Assembly (NCBI GenBank): GCA_024403485.1
Contig: JAKSRT010000001.1
Coordinates: 1-64,000 of the forward strand
DNA: 64,000 nucleotides
Origin: Lachnospiraceae bacterium
GTDB taxonomy: Bacteria; Bacillota; Clostridia; Lachnospirales; Lachnospiraceae
Direction of reading: 5' to 3'
Shown piece by piece: positions 25,112 through 32,816 of the stretch. Below the pieces are notes generated by a model. The model ran no database searches, was not told the DNA's origin, and was given only the letters and a program-made list of their open reading frames with translations. Each line of letters begins with the position of its first letter. Positions within the stretch are counted from its first letter, which is position 1. Made by a program: the position numbers and the translations under genes.

Positions 25112-26329
25112 TTAATTCTGTTTCTGACCAGTTCTTTCAACTGAAAACCAGGCAATAACAACACCAATCAAACATACTGCCGCTGCCACTGTAAGCATAG
25201 CCTTGGGACCGCGTGCATCAAGAATACGTCCACAAATCAAAGAACTGAAAACTCCGCCAAGAGTAACGGCAACATTAACAAACGCCTGACCTTTAACCTT
25301 ATCAAGCTCTTCCATAACATCTTCCACGTAATAAGCCGCTGCAGGAATTAAAACAGCATATGCGGTAAGCTGGAACAGTTCACTCACATATATTCCAATC
25401 ATGTTTACAGCTACAAGCGTTACTATCGTCTTTATGAAGAAAGAAACACCTGATATTCTTAGGAGATTATGACAGGATATTTTCTTTAGCATAAATCCTA
25501 TACATGCCATGGTTGGAAGTTCAAGAGCCGCTGCGATAAAAATAGCATATCCCAGCTGTTTTTCCGTTCCCCCAAGGGGAGTTATTATCTGGATAAGATA
25601 GTCGTTTATGGCATTGTGCGCAAAGAAATAAAGAATCACACCTACGCAGAAAATCATAAATTTAGGATATGTTTTCGTAAAATCCAAAAGATTATTATGT
25701 GCTTTAGGTCCATTTTCTTCAGCGGTCTCCTGCTTTACAGCATCTTCTCCTGCCCTTTCGTTTTCCGGAAGTTTGAAGAAATATATTATCACAAGCGCAA
25801 ATACCATAATGGCTGCGTCAACTATCTGAACTATACCCGGTCCCTGCTTTGCAACAACCTGACCAAGAATAACCGAGGTAATAGCAAATCCGATGGAACC
25901 CATTCCGCGTGCAAAACCGAACTTAATATCCGCACCGGCTTTCTGATACTCAAAATTCATGGCAATGATAAGCGGCTGATAAGCCATCTGAGTCATATAA
26001 AGCAAAGCATATACTATTCCGACAAGCCAGAAATTACCCTGTCCGATGTAAAGGATAAGTGAGCCGGCCAGCATTAAGCATGTACATACCATACTTACGT
26101 TACGATTTGTTATCGGACCCGGTTTGTCGATAATACCCGCAATAACCGGTTGAACGACTACTGACAATACGTTGGCAATACAAAGAACAATACCTATCTG
26201 AGTATTGGTAAATCCGTTTGCAAGCAAAAATACCGATGCAAAAGCGTGAACACCGCAGAATACCGCGAAGTATGTCATGTTTATAAGCATATATCTTAAA
26301 GTGGCGTTTTTCATTTTCATATCATTCAT
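25112..26329 (-). CDS. MFS transporter (PPP/nucleoside-symporter-like branch)
   Basis: Twelve-helix major facilitator, 405 aa. The N-terminal half has FAVFCGVHAFASVFLLANGFTNTQIGIVLC and FGFARGMGSIGFAI (a positive-charged loop after helix 4, as in the phenylpropionate-permease group). A central cytoplasmic loop (EDAVKQETAEENG) separates the halves. The family imports small organic acids, sugars or nucleosides by proton symport. It is a single gene with its own terminator; the gene upstream is unrelated. Substrate unknown. Confidence 0.88.
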   Translation of the reverse strand: MNDMKMKNATLRYMLINMTYFAVFCGVHAFASVFLLANGFTNTQIGIVLCIANVLSVVVQPVIAGIIDKPGPITNRNVSMVCTCLMLAGSLILYIGQGNFWLVGIVYALLYMTQMAYQPLIIAMNFEYQKAGADIKFGFARGMGSIGFAITSVILGQVVAKQGPGIVQIVDAAIMVFALVIIYFFKLPENERAGEDAVKQETAEENGPKAHNNLLDFTKTYPKFMIFCVGVILYFFAHNAINDYLIQIITPLGGTEKQLGYAIFIAAALELPTMACIGFMLKKISCHNLLRISGVSFFIKTIVTLVAVNMIGIYVSELFQLTAYAVLIPAAAYYVEDVMEELDKVKGQAFVNVAVTLGGVFSSLICGRILDARGPKAMLTVAAAVCLIGVVIAWFSVERTGQKQN

Positions 26330-26465
26330 AGTCCTTTTTATTTCTTCTTTATACCTTTAGAAACAATTATTCATATTATTTCTGAATGATTACATTTTCT
26401 GCTTCAGGTTTATTTAAGTCGCTGTGAGTCTGTCACCACAGTTCAAATAGAATCTGTTGTTACCG

Positions 26466-26702
26466 TCAGTCTTTCATCATAGCACGGATGGGATTTACTG
26501 CCGCTGCTTCTCTTTTAATCGAAGCCAGATTCTCGCGAAGATACGCCTCAAGCATATCCGCTTCATCAGCAGAGAAACCTTTATTGGAAAGAATTTTGCA
26601 GTCCGGAATTATGGCTTCCGCGATGCGTTCACCTTCTTCAAAACTGACATAGGCAATTTTTTTGCCATCCTTTTCGGATACACCGGATATTATCATGTTC
26701 AT
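26466..26702 (-). CDS. Small hypothetical protein
   Basis: 78 aa, soluble, acidic and basic residues mixed. The sequence (IAYVSFEEGERIAEAIIPDC, then LSNKGFSADEADMLEAYLRE) suggests a small alpha/beta domain. No motif recognised. Its ATG overlaps the stop of the preceding gene as ATGA, so the two are coupled and probably act together. Confidence 0.7.
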   Translation of the reverse strand: MNMIISGVSEKDGKKIAYVSFEEGERIAEAIIPDCKILSNKGFSADEADMLEAYLRENLASIKREAAAVNPIRAMMKD

Positions 26703-26995
26703 ATGTCATCATCCTCGTTATCAAACCCCATAGCCAATATCTGATTCCACCTGGCATTTGAGGCCTCACATTCTTTTTTCTGCATTATACGGTTTCTGTC
26801 GCTGAGAATTGCAAGCATCTCATCCACAACCTCCTCGTCGGAAGGATGATCAAAATACTTTAAGTACCCTATCATTCTCCTTGCCGTAAAATCAGTATTC
26901 AGATTTCTGCTGACAAGATCGGCGAGACCACGGTCATAGCCTCTCTCACACATTAATTCAAATAATTTAAGACTAAGTTCTGTTCTTGGTTTCAT
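26699..26995 (-). CDS. Small hypothetical helical protein
   Basis: 98 aa, mostly helical and charged: ELSLKLFELMCERGYDRGLA, TARRMIGYLKYFDHPSDEEV and an acidic C-terminus (FDNEDDDI). The repeated Arg/Tyr/Leu helix pattern resembles no family I can name. It is the first gene of a two-gene unit with the 78-aa protein. The upstream gap shared with the divergent GlsB gene contains a palindrome at 27069-27086. Confidence 0.72.
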   Translation of the reverse strand: MKPRTELSLKLFELMCERGYDRGLADLVSRNLNTDFTARRMIGYLKYFDHPSDEEVVDEMLAILSDRNRIMQKKECEASNARWNQILAMGFDNEDDDI

Positions 26996-27068
26996 ATTTT
27001 CACCTATTATTTAATTATGTAATATCGTTTCGTTGATTTCAATAGAATTGCATACTCAACCCTTACAG

Positions 27069-27114
27069 AACAGTATTAACACTGTTTGACTAATAAAATA
27101 ACAGAGTATAAAAT
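27069..27114 (+). promoter_or_regulatory. Promoter of the GlsB-like gene with overlapping palindrome
   Basis: TTGACT (27086-27091), 17-base spacer, TAAAAT (27109-27114). Immediately upstream and sharing one base with the -35 box is AACAGT-ATTAAC-ACTGTT (27069-27086), a perfect six-base dyad that could be an operator. A second small dyad, TATGCA...TGCATA, lies in the leader near 27131-27150. Confidence 0.65.
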
Positions 27115-27177
27115 ACTAATGTTTGTATATATGCATTTTCTTTTTGCATAAACATATTTAAAAAAGGAGTAAAAATT

Positions 27178-27414
27178 ATGCACATTCTTATCAGTATTCT
27201 TATCGGAGCCGTTTGCGGTTGTATTGCAAGCTATATTATGAAGAGTAAAGCGGGCCTTTTATGGTACATCATCACAGGTATTGTAGGTGGAGCGCTCGGC
27301 AGCTGGATTGCAGGTATTTTAGGAATCGGTGGCGGACTTCTCGTTCAGATTCTCATCGGTGTTGCCGGAACCTGTCTTCTTATCTGGCTTTGCAGACTTA
27401 TTTTCAAGAAGTAA
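27178..27414 (+). CDS. GlsB/YeaQ/YmgE-family small membrane protein
   Basis: 78 aa, three glycine-rich membrane helices: IGAVCGCIASYIM, ITGIVGGALGSWIAGILGIGGG and a final helix ending in RLIFKK. This is the pattern of the transglycosylase-associated (GlsB/YeaQ) family, which is often induced by general stress; the molecular function is not known. It has an AAAAGGAG ribosome site and the clear promoter described above. Confidence 0.9.
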   Translation: MHILISILIGAVCGCIASYIMKSKAGLLWYIITGIVGGALGSWIAGILGIGGGLLVQILIGVAGTCLLIWLCRLIFKK

Positions 27415-27471
27415 ACAAAAAGCCTTTATTAACTGTTTAGATTCTAACGACTAAAGCACAAAGGATAAAAT

Positions 27472-28389
27472 ATGGGAAACACCTTTCAGTTTATCTGGGA
27501 AGTAAACTTAATTGAATGGCTTCAGAGTATTTTCTCATCAAATGCGGCAATTCAAATCTGGTCTGTCATATCGATGTTTGGCGAAGAAATGGTATGTGTT
27601 GCCATTTTAGGTTTTTTCTATTGGGGACTAGATAAAGAGACCGGTAAATTCATCGGAACCAACGTTGTAGTAAACACCGTATTCAACCCCTTTTTAAAAA
27701 ATATTTTTAATCGCCGAAGGCCTTACTTTGATAACACGGGTATCAATATTTTAAAGCCCGTCGATGCCGATGCGGATATTTATGATATTGCTGCCCAGGG
27801 TTATTCTTTTCCCAGTGGCCATTCATCATCCTCCGCAACAGTATTTGGTTCTTTATATATAAAAGCAAAGAAATCTTTGTTTAGGATTTTGATACTTCTC
27901 ATACCGTTTTTAGTCGGCGTATCACGTTTTGTTCTTGGAGCGCATTACCCTACCGATGTTTTGGTCGGATGGCTTTTAGGAGCAGTTATTGTGATTTTTG
28001 TCCCGCTTCTTCGAAAAAAAATATCCAATGACTGTTTGTTTTACGGAATACTTGCATTGGCAGGTCTTCCCGGATTTTTCTTTTGCACCAGCTACGATTT
28101 TTATTCCGGTTACGGACTTATGATAGGTGTTTCCATTGGCTTCATGTTTGAAGAAAAATTCGTTAAATTCAACAATACAAAAAATCTGCTTTTATGCATT
28201 GTCCGAACCGTCATAGGCGGGGCATTGTTTTTAGGTTTGAATGCATTGTTGAAATTACCTTTTTCCAAAGAGTTTTTGGAAGATGCTTCAAAGCTTTCAC
28301 AAATTGTCAAAACAATTCGCTATGTGGTTATTTCATTTGCTGTAGTCGGTTTGTATCCTATGGCCTTTAAGCTTTTTAAGAAACAGTAA
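27472..28389 (+). CDS. PAP2-family membrane phosphatase
   Basis: Type 2 phosphatidic-acid phosphatase fold, 305 aa, about eight membrane segments. All three signature motifs are visible: KNIFNRRRP (KX6RP, near residue 75), PSGHSSSS (near 112) and SRFVLGAHYPTD (SRX5HX3D, near 152). These hold the catalytic His pair. Candidate substrates are undecaprenyl pyrophosphate or phosphatidic acid. It follows the GlsB gene by 57 bp and may share its promoter; ribosome site AAGGA. A strong terminator follows. Confidence 0.92.
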   Translation: MGNTFQFIWEVNLIEWLQSIFSSNAAIQIWSVISMFGEEMVCVAILGFFYWGLDKETGKFIGTNVVVNTVFNPFLKNIFNRRRPYFDNTGINILKPVDADADIYDIAAQGYSFPSGHSSSSATVFGSLYIKAKKSLFRILILLIPFLVGVSRFVLGAHYPTDVLVGWLLGAVIVIFVPLLRKKISNDCLFYGILALAGLPGFFFCTSYDFYSGYGLMIGVSIGFMFEEKFVKFNNTKNLLLCIVRTVIGGALFLGLNALLKLPFSKEFLEDASKLSQIVKTIRYVVISFAVVGLYPMAFKLFKKQ

Positions 28390-28410
28390 TGTTATCGGGA
28401 AATAAATACC

Positions 28411-28445
28411 AAGGTGACGCTCTCTTTTGAGTGTCACCTTTTTTA
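28411..28445 (+). terminator. Terminator of the PAP2 gene
   Basis: AAGGTGACGCTC and GAGTGTCACCTT form a 12-base stem (one wobble) with a short loop, followed by TTTTTT. Confidence 0.92.
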
Positions 28446-28494
28446 GTTGCTTTTCACCAAACAGCTTTATAAGCGCCTGTCTTCGATCAGCGGT

Positions 28495-28823
28495 TTTAGG
28501 TAATAAATCAAAGATTCTCGACTCCATTGCCTAATTCTCACGGCCAGCTTCCCTCTTCTGCGCTTTTTTAGGTAATAATCCAAGAAAACGTGCCTTCATT
28601 ACCTAAATTTCACGGCTATCTCCCCTTTGCCTCGCTTCTTTAGGTAATAATCCAAGAAAACGTGCCTTCATTACCTAAATTTCATGGCCAGCTCCACTCT
28701 GCCTCGCTTCTTTAGGTAATAATCAAAGAAAACGCGCCTTCATTACCTAAATTTCATGGCCAACTCCACTCTGCCTCGCTTCTTTAGGTACTAATCCAAT
28801 GAAACTTGCTCTCTTTACCAAAA
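28495..28823. repeat. 72-bp-period dyad array B (5 units)
   Basis: TTTAGGTAAT (TTTAGGTACT in the last unit) starts at 28495, 28567, 28639, 28711 and 28783, exactly 72 bp apart. The inverted arm ATTACCTAAA starts 31 bp after each (28526, 28598, 28670, 28742, 28814), degenerate in units 1 and 5. The middle three units are nearly identical over all 72 bp; the outer ones retain mainly the arms. It lies between two convergent genes, downstream of a terminator, so it is not a promoter operator. Same geometry as the array at 8757-9013. Confidence 0.93.
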
Positions 28824-28905
28824 ATCACACCTCTGCAAAAACGGCGTCGAAAACAATTCGGCGCCGTTTTACTGATAATCCATTCAAAAGTTATAATTTT
28901 ACCAC

Positions 28906-29178
28906 TTACACTCTATGCTTTATTTCATCTTTTATCTTGTCGCTGATACCTCTCAGCTTGACACTGATAAGAAGACAAACAGCAGCAATTGCAAGCCCTG
29001 CGTACATTTTAGGTCTTAGAATAGAGGCATAAAGATAAGGATCCATTGCTCCGCCGTTATCGGCGTAAAGCTTAAAGGACCACACAACCCAGTAAATTGT
29101 CGCTGCAAGACTTACAGCCCACAGACAGGCTCTGACAATAAATAATTTCTTAACCGTTTCAAAAGTTCTTTCTTTCAC
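28906..29178 (-). CDS. Small two-helix membrane protein, unknown
   Basis: 90 aa. A basic N-terminus (VKERTFETVKK) is followed by a membrane helix (VRACLWAVSLAATIYWVVWSF), a short outside loop (YADNGGAMDPY), a second helix (YAGLAIAAVCLLISV) and a charged tail. I choose GTG at 29178, seven bases after AGAGGA; the ATG at 29220 has no ribosome site. No family recognised. Confidence 0.65.
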   Translation of the reverse strand: MKERTFETVKKLFIVRACLWAVSLAATIYWVVWSFKLYADNGGAMDPYLYASILRPKMYAGLAIAAVCLLISVKLRGISDKIKDEIKHRV

Positions 29179-29280
29179 TTGATATTCCTCTCCAATCAAA
29201 CCAATCACATAGTGTAGCAATTCATATGCAGAATACTGTGATTCTTACGCATAACGCCGCTATTCTTACACATAACATTC

Positions 29281-29454
29281 TTATTCAGTAGTATAGCTCA
29301 TCATCTCATATTTCAGGCGGCTTCCCTCTTCTATTTCAGCCGGAAGCAATGCTCTTGCCACCAGCTTCGGTTCACCGTCGGGTTCTGTTTCCTTTACTAG
29401 ATTGGCGTAATCTCCGTCAATGCTCTGTACAATATAATAAACTGCTTCAAACAT
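29281..29454 (-). CDS. Small DUF3006-like protein
   Basis: 57 aa. YYIVQSIDGDYANLV, then LLPAEIEEGSRLKYEM, matches the pattern of DUF3006 proteins (a short beta-rich domain with an Asp-Gly start and an LPxxxxEG turn). Start is the ATG at 29454, after AGAGGT. The function of the family is unknown; members are often found beside secreted or competence-type hydrolases, but none is adjacent here. Confidence 0.68.
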   Translation of the reverse strand: MFEAVYYIVQSIDGDYANLVKETEPDGEPKLVARALLPAEIEEGSRLKYEMMSYTTE

Positions 29455-29633
29455 ACAAAAACCTCTCTTTTGTTCTTTATACAATAATATCATACTATTG
29501 AAATCATTCCATCAAAAACATTAGAAATGCAATAATTATGTCAAAGGCACTGCAACACACAGTGAAAGAGCACTTGGCCTTCCGCTTTATGTATCACTGC
29601 AGCTCCTAACATATAAATACATGTGTTTTCAAA

Positions 29634-29781
29634 TTTTAGCTGTACACTCCCATTGCTCCGGCCACACATTTGCATCTAAAATGCCGAGAATTCCTATTTT
29701 TAGCTGTATATTCCCGACCTCAAGCCACTCATCCTGCCACTTTCTTACATCTAAAAAAATATTTTTTCAATATTTAGCTGT
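29634..29781. repeat. Dyad array C (TTTTAGCTGT / CATCTAAAA)
   Basis: TTTAGCTGT occurs at 29635, 29699 and 29773, and CATCTAAAA, close to its inverse, at 29673 and 29748. The left-to-right arm distance is 38 bp in the first unit and 49 in the second; right-to-next-left is 26 and 25. The units therefore differ by about one helical turn. A further TTTTAGATG lies near 29840. The sequence differs from arrays A and B, but the layout is similar. The stretch 29494-29920 holds no gene I can support. Confidence 0.6.
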
Positions 29782-29920
29782 TCGCCACTAATTTTACATA
29801 CCTATAAAAACCTATAAAAATAAGAAAACTACACTTTTTAGATGAAATATCAGTATTCGGCGACTACTATCTGCAAAATACAACTGCAAATCCAATAATA
29901 AAAACCGACTATTACTGCAA

Positions 29921-29949
29921 TTGACCATTTCATTCCTATTTTCTATAAT
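29921..29949 (+). promoter_or_regulatory. Promoter of the NYN-LOTUS gene
   Basis: TTGACC (29921-29926), 17-base spacer, TATAAT (29944-29949). The transcript would carry a leader of about 120 bases before the ATG at 30077. AGGAAGGAAACGGGG lies about 20-35 bases upstream of that ATG, too far for a normal ribosome site, so the start region is unusual. Confidence 0.8.
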
Positions 29950-30076
29950 AAAGAAAGCGAACCAACGGTAAAGAAAAACACCGGTTAATCATTACGCGAT
30001 AAAAAAGCAAAATAATTTAACTTATCAATAACAATACACCCAGGAAGGAAACGGGGCCTGCCCAAACCTAATCATT

Positions 30077-31033
30077 ATGGAAAAAGAAAAAAGTAAAGTA
30101 TTCGCTCTTTTAATAGATGCCGATAACGTATCTCCCAAGTATATGAGCGCAATTATAGAAGAAATGACTACCAAATACGGAAGTCTTTCATATAAAAGAA
30201 TATACGGAGATTTTACCGAGACAAGAAAGAAATCCTGGAAAGAAATTCTTCAGGAAAATTCCCTGACACCTATTCAGCAATACGAAAATACGGTAGGCAA
30301 AAATTCATCCGATTCAGCTCTTATCATCGATGCCATGGATATTCTTTATACAGGAAATGTAGACGGATTCTGTATCGTATCCAGTGACAGTGATTTCACG
30401 AGACTGGCCAGTCGACTTAAGGAATCTCAGATGTATGTAATCGTAATGGGGGAAGAAAAAACACCCCGTTCCATCAGAATGGCCTGTGATAAATTCATAA
30501 CACTTGAAAACCTTATCGAATCCGAAGATGATGATAAAAAGTCCGGAAACGGAAAGAAAAATAACAGAAAGCGTCAGCAGGTTCTTGAAAAGAAATTTAT
30601 TCTAAGCCTTATGACCGACATCATAAACGATAATGATAACAACGGTCGTGCCACACACCTTGGCGAACTTGGCAGTAAGATTAATGCCCGCTATCCCGAT
30701 TTTGATACCCGAGATTATGGTTACAGCACCCTCTCGAAAATGATTGAGGAATCAGACGGTTTTGTCCTCGAAAAGAAAGGTACCGCCTACTATGTTTCCA
30801 TCACAAACACAAATTCAAAGGGTGATGTTTACGCTTTGGCCAGAAATATTATCATAAAGAACGGACCCGAAGGTATGAACATAAGCGAATTAAGTAATCA
30901 GCTTCATGCAGCGCTCCCTTCTTTCTCGCCAAAGGCCTACGGTTACTCACAGTTTCAGCGCTTTGTAAGTTCCATTCCCGGCGCCAGACTCTATGCCGAA
31001 GATTATGGAAAACGTGTTGTTATCGAAGAATAA
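30077..31033 (+). CDS. NYN-domain nuclease-like protein with two OST-HTH/LOTUS domains
   Basis: 318 aa. Residues 8-150 are an NYN (PIN-like, LabA/DUF88) domain: ALLIDADNVSPKYM, KRIYGDFTETR, SSDSALIIDAMDILYTG and FCIVSSDSDFTRLASRLKE supply the conserved acidic residues expected for metal-dependent RNA cleavage. A Lys-rich linker follows (KSGNGKKNNRKRQQ). Two OST-HTH/LOTUS domains come next (about 178-237 and 250-315), each ending in a YGYS(T/Q)xxK/RF-type motif. LOTUS domains bind RNA, often structured or G-rich RNA. It is a single gene with its own promoter and terminator. Confidence 0.9.
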   Translation: MEKEKSKVFALLIDADNVSPKYMSAIIEEMTTKYGSLSYKRIYGDFTETRKKSWKEILQENSLTPIQQYENTVGKNSSDSALIIDAMDILYTGNVDGFCIVSSDSDFTRLASRLKESQMYVIVMGEEKTPRSIRMACDKFITLENLIESEDDDKKSGNGKKNNRKRQQVLEKKFILSLMTDIINDNDNNGRATHLGELGSKINARYPDFDTRDYGYSTLSKMIEESDGFVLEKKGTAYYVSITNTNSKGDVYALARNIIIKNGPEGMNISELSNQLHAALPSFSPKAYGYSQFQRFVSSIPGARLYAEDYGKRVVIEE

Positions 31034-31116
31034 ATGTGACATGAATGTTCTCGTACCCAACTAATATTTGAAGGTACCTTCAGTCCCATTCAGTAATTAT
31101 TATATTTCCCACACAA

Positions 31117-31167
31117 ACACGCGCGGGCATATGTACGTATTTCACGCACATATGTCCGTGTTTTTAT
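31117..31167 (+). terminator. Terminator of the NYN-LOTUS gene
   Basis: ACACG and CGTGT close a stem continued by GG-CATATGT/ACATATG-CC; TTTTTATTT follows. The gap 31034-31116 shows nothing else. Confidence 0.8.
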
Positions 31168-31221
31168 TTATAATGCACAAAAACAAAACATCGGATTTGT
31201 ATAATGTAGTTATTATTTTTA

Positions 31222-31250
31222 TTGACAAAATCCTGCAACAAAAGTAATAT
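31222..31250 (+). promoter_or_regulatory. Promoter of the liv operon (P1)
   Basis: TTGACA (31222-31227), 17-base spacer, TAATAT (31245-31250). The leader to the substrate-binding-protein gene is about 80 bases and ends in CAGGAGGAA. Confidence 0.88.
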
Positions 31251-31339
31251 TTCCTACTATAAAGATAATCGGGCGTTATTCTACCCATTATTTACAAATC
31301 GGGACTGAACATCATTCCCGCATACAGGAGGAAATTAAA

Positions 31340-32494
31340 ATGAAAAAGTTTGCTAAACTTACAGCCCTTGTTCTTTCAATGGCTATGGTAGTTGCTTGTT
31401 TCGCAGGTTGCGGTAAGGCTGCATCAAGCGATACCTTTAAGATTGGTGGTATCGGACCTACCACAGGTGGTGCTGCTATTTACGGTCTTGCAGTAGAAAG
31501 AGGCGCTCAGATCGCCATCGACGAAATCAACGCTGCAGGCGGTATCAATGGATTCCAGATTGAATATAAGTATCAGGACGACGAATGTGATGCAGAAAAG
31601 TCTGTTAATGCTTACAACGCATTAAAGGACTGGGGTATGCAGATGTTAGTAGGTACCACAACTTCAGGTTGTTGTGTAGCTGTTGCTGCAGAATCCGTTA
31701 ACGATAACATGTTCCAGATTACTCCTTCAGGTTCTTCTGTTGACTGTATCAAGAACGACAACGTATTCCAGGTTTGCTTCACAGACCCTAACCAGGGTAT
31801 CGGTTCCGCTCAGTACATCGGCCAGAACGGTGTAGCAAAGAAAGTTGCAGTTATCTACGATAGCTCTGACGTTTACTCTTCAGGTATTTACACTAAGTTT
31901 GCTGAAGAAGCAGCTAACCAGTCTTTCGAAATCGTTGCTACAGAAGCTTTCACAGCTGATTCCAAGACAGACTTCTCCGTACAGCTTCAGAAGGCTGCTG
32001 ATGCAGGTGCTGAACTTGTATTCCTTCCCTTCTACTATACAGAAGCTTCTTTAGTTCTTACACAGGCTGCAGCTGCAGGTTATGATTTCACATTCTTCGG
32101 ATGCGATGGTTTAGACGGTATCCTTGGTGTTGAAAACTTCGACACAACTCTTGCCGAAGGCGTAATGCTTCTTACTCCTTTCGCAGCTGATGCTACCGAT
32201 GCAGCTACACAGGCATTTGTTGCTAAGTATCAGGAACTTTACAACGAACTTCCCAACCAGTTCGCTGCTGACGCTTACGATGCAGTATATGCAATCAAGG
32301 CAGCTGCTGAAAAGGCTGATGTTAAGCCCTCAATGAGCGTATCCGAAATCGGTGATGCTATGAAGGTTGCCATCACAGAAGTATCTGTTGACGGTCTTAC
32401 CGGTGAGGCTATGCACTGGGATGCTGATGGTTCCGTAAACAAGGCTCCTAAGGCTATGATTATTAAGGATGGCGCTTACTCCTTAATTCAGTAA
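31340..32494 (+). CDS. Branched-chain amino acid ABC transporter, substrate-binding lipoprotein
   Basis: LivJ/LivK-type type I periplasmic-binding protein, 384 aa. Lipoprotein signal with lipobox VACFAGC (Cys near residue 24). The mature protein begins FKIGGIGPTTGGAAIYGLAV, typical of the family; AIDEINAAGGINGFQIEYKYQDDECDAEKSV and TTSGCCVAVA follow. Codon use is visibly more biased (repeated GCT, GGT, AAG, TTC) than in its neighbours, pointing to high expression. It has its own strong promoter, and a terminator separates it from the permease genes, which fits the need for excess binding protein. Confidence 0.94.
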   Translation: MKKFAKLTALVLSMAMVVACFAGCGKAASSDTFKIGGIGPTTGGAAIYGLAVERGAQIAIDEINAAGGINGFQIEYKYQDDECDAEKSVNAYNALKDWGMQMLVGTTTSGCCVAVAAESVNDNMFQITPSGSSVDCIKNDNVFQVCFTDPNQGIGSAQYIGQNGVAKKVAVIYDSSDVYSSGIYTKFAEEAANQSFEIVATEAFTADSKTDFSVQLQKAADAGAELVFLPFYYTEASLVLTQAAAAGYDFTFFGCDGLDGILGVENFDTTLAEGVMLLTPFAADATDAATQAFVAKYQELYNELPNQFAADAYDAVYAIKAAAEKADVKPSMSVSEIGDAMKVAITEVSVDGLTGEAMHWDADGSVNKAPKAMIIKDGAYSLIQ

Positions 32495-32546
32495 TAATTA
32501 AGCAAAAGAAACCGACCTCAAATCGGTAATAAAACAGTTAGTCAAT

Positions 32547-32582
32547 GGGGACGCTGAAGATTTTCTTCTGCGTCCCTTTTTG
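32547..32582 (+). terminator. Intra-operon terminator after the binding-protein gene
   Basis: GGGACGC-T-GAAGA and TCTTC-T-GCGTCCC form a stem of about 12 pairs, followed by TTTTT. It is about 53 bases past the stop. It would keep most transcripts monocistronic and lower permease levels. Confidence 0.88.
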
Positions 32583-32640
32583 TTATGACAATGAGCCGAG
32601 CGCATGAATATGCTTACATAAATTCATACATTAGGCGAAT
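32581..32640 (-). repeat. Diverged copy of the 90-bp REP-like repeat
   Basis: This segment is the reverse complement of part of the tandem repeat at 41834-42023: GACAATGAGCCGAGCGCATG, then ATTAGGCGAAT. Over 54 bp there are five differences, all transitions (G to A or C to T, read on this strand). The core GCATGAAT...ATTCATAC retains most of the hairpin. Confidence 0.85.
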
Positions 32641-32717
32641 TTTTGCAAATTGTTTACTGCAGTATAAAAAAACTCAAGGTTTGTCACAAAAAAGCCCCCG
32701 ATTATCTTTATAAAACC

Positions 32718-32746
32718 TTGAAAACAAGCCCTCAAATTGTTAAAAT
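32718..32746 (+). promoter_or_regulatory. Second promoter for the liv permease genes (P2)
   Basis: TTGAAA (32718-32723), 17-base spacer, TAAAAT (32741-32746), about 70 bases before livH. Together with the terminator upstream it would give the permease and ATPase genes separate control. The rest of the 32495-32816 gap holds only the repeat copy. Confidence 0.65.
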
Positions 32747-32816
32747 ATTGTAGTTAATTATTCATTAACAAAGTATTTTCTTTATTAAACAAATTCAAAA
32801 CAAAGAAGGAACAATC

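Noticed and set aside
28333..28527. 64-aa minus-strand frame
   Set aside because: Covers the PAP2 terminator and the first array unit in antisense; no ribosome site.
28495..28823. CRISPR array
   Set aside because: The whole 72-bp unit is conserved in the central copies, the conserved blocks are inverted arms rather than one direct repeat, and there are no cas genes.
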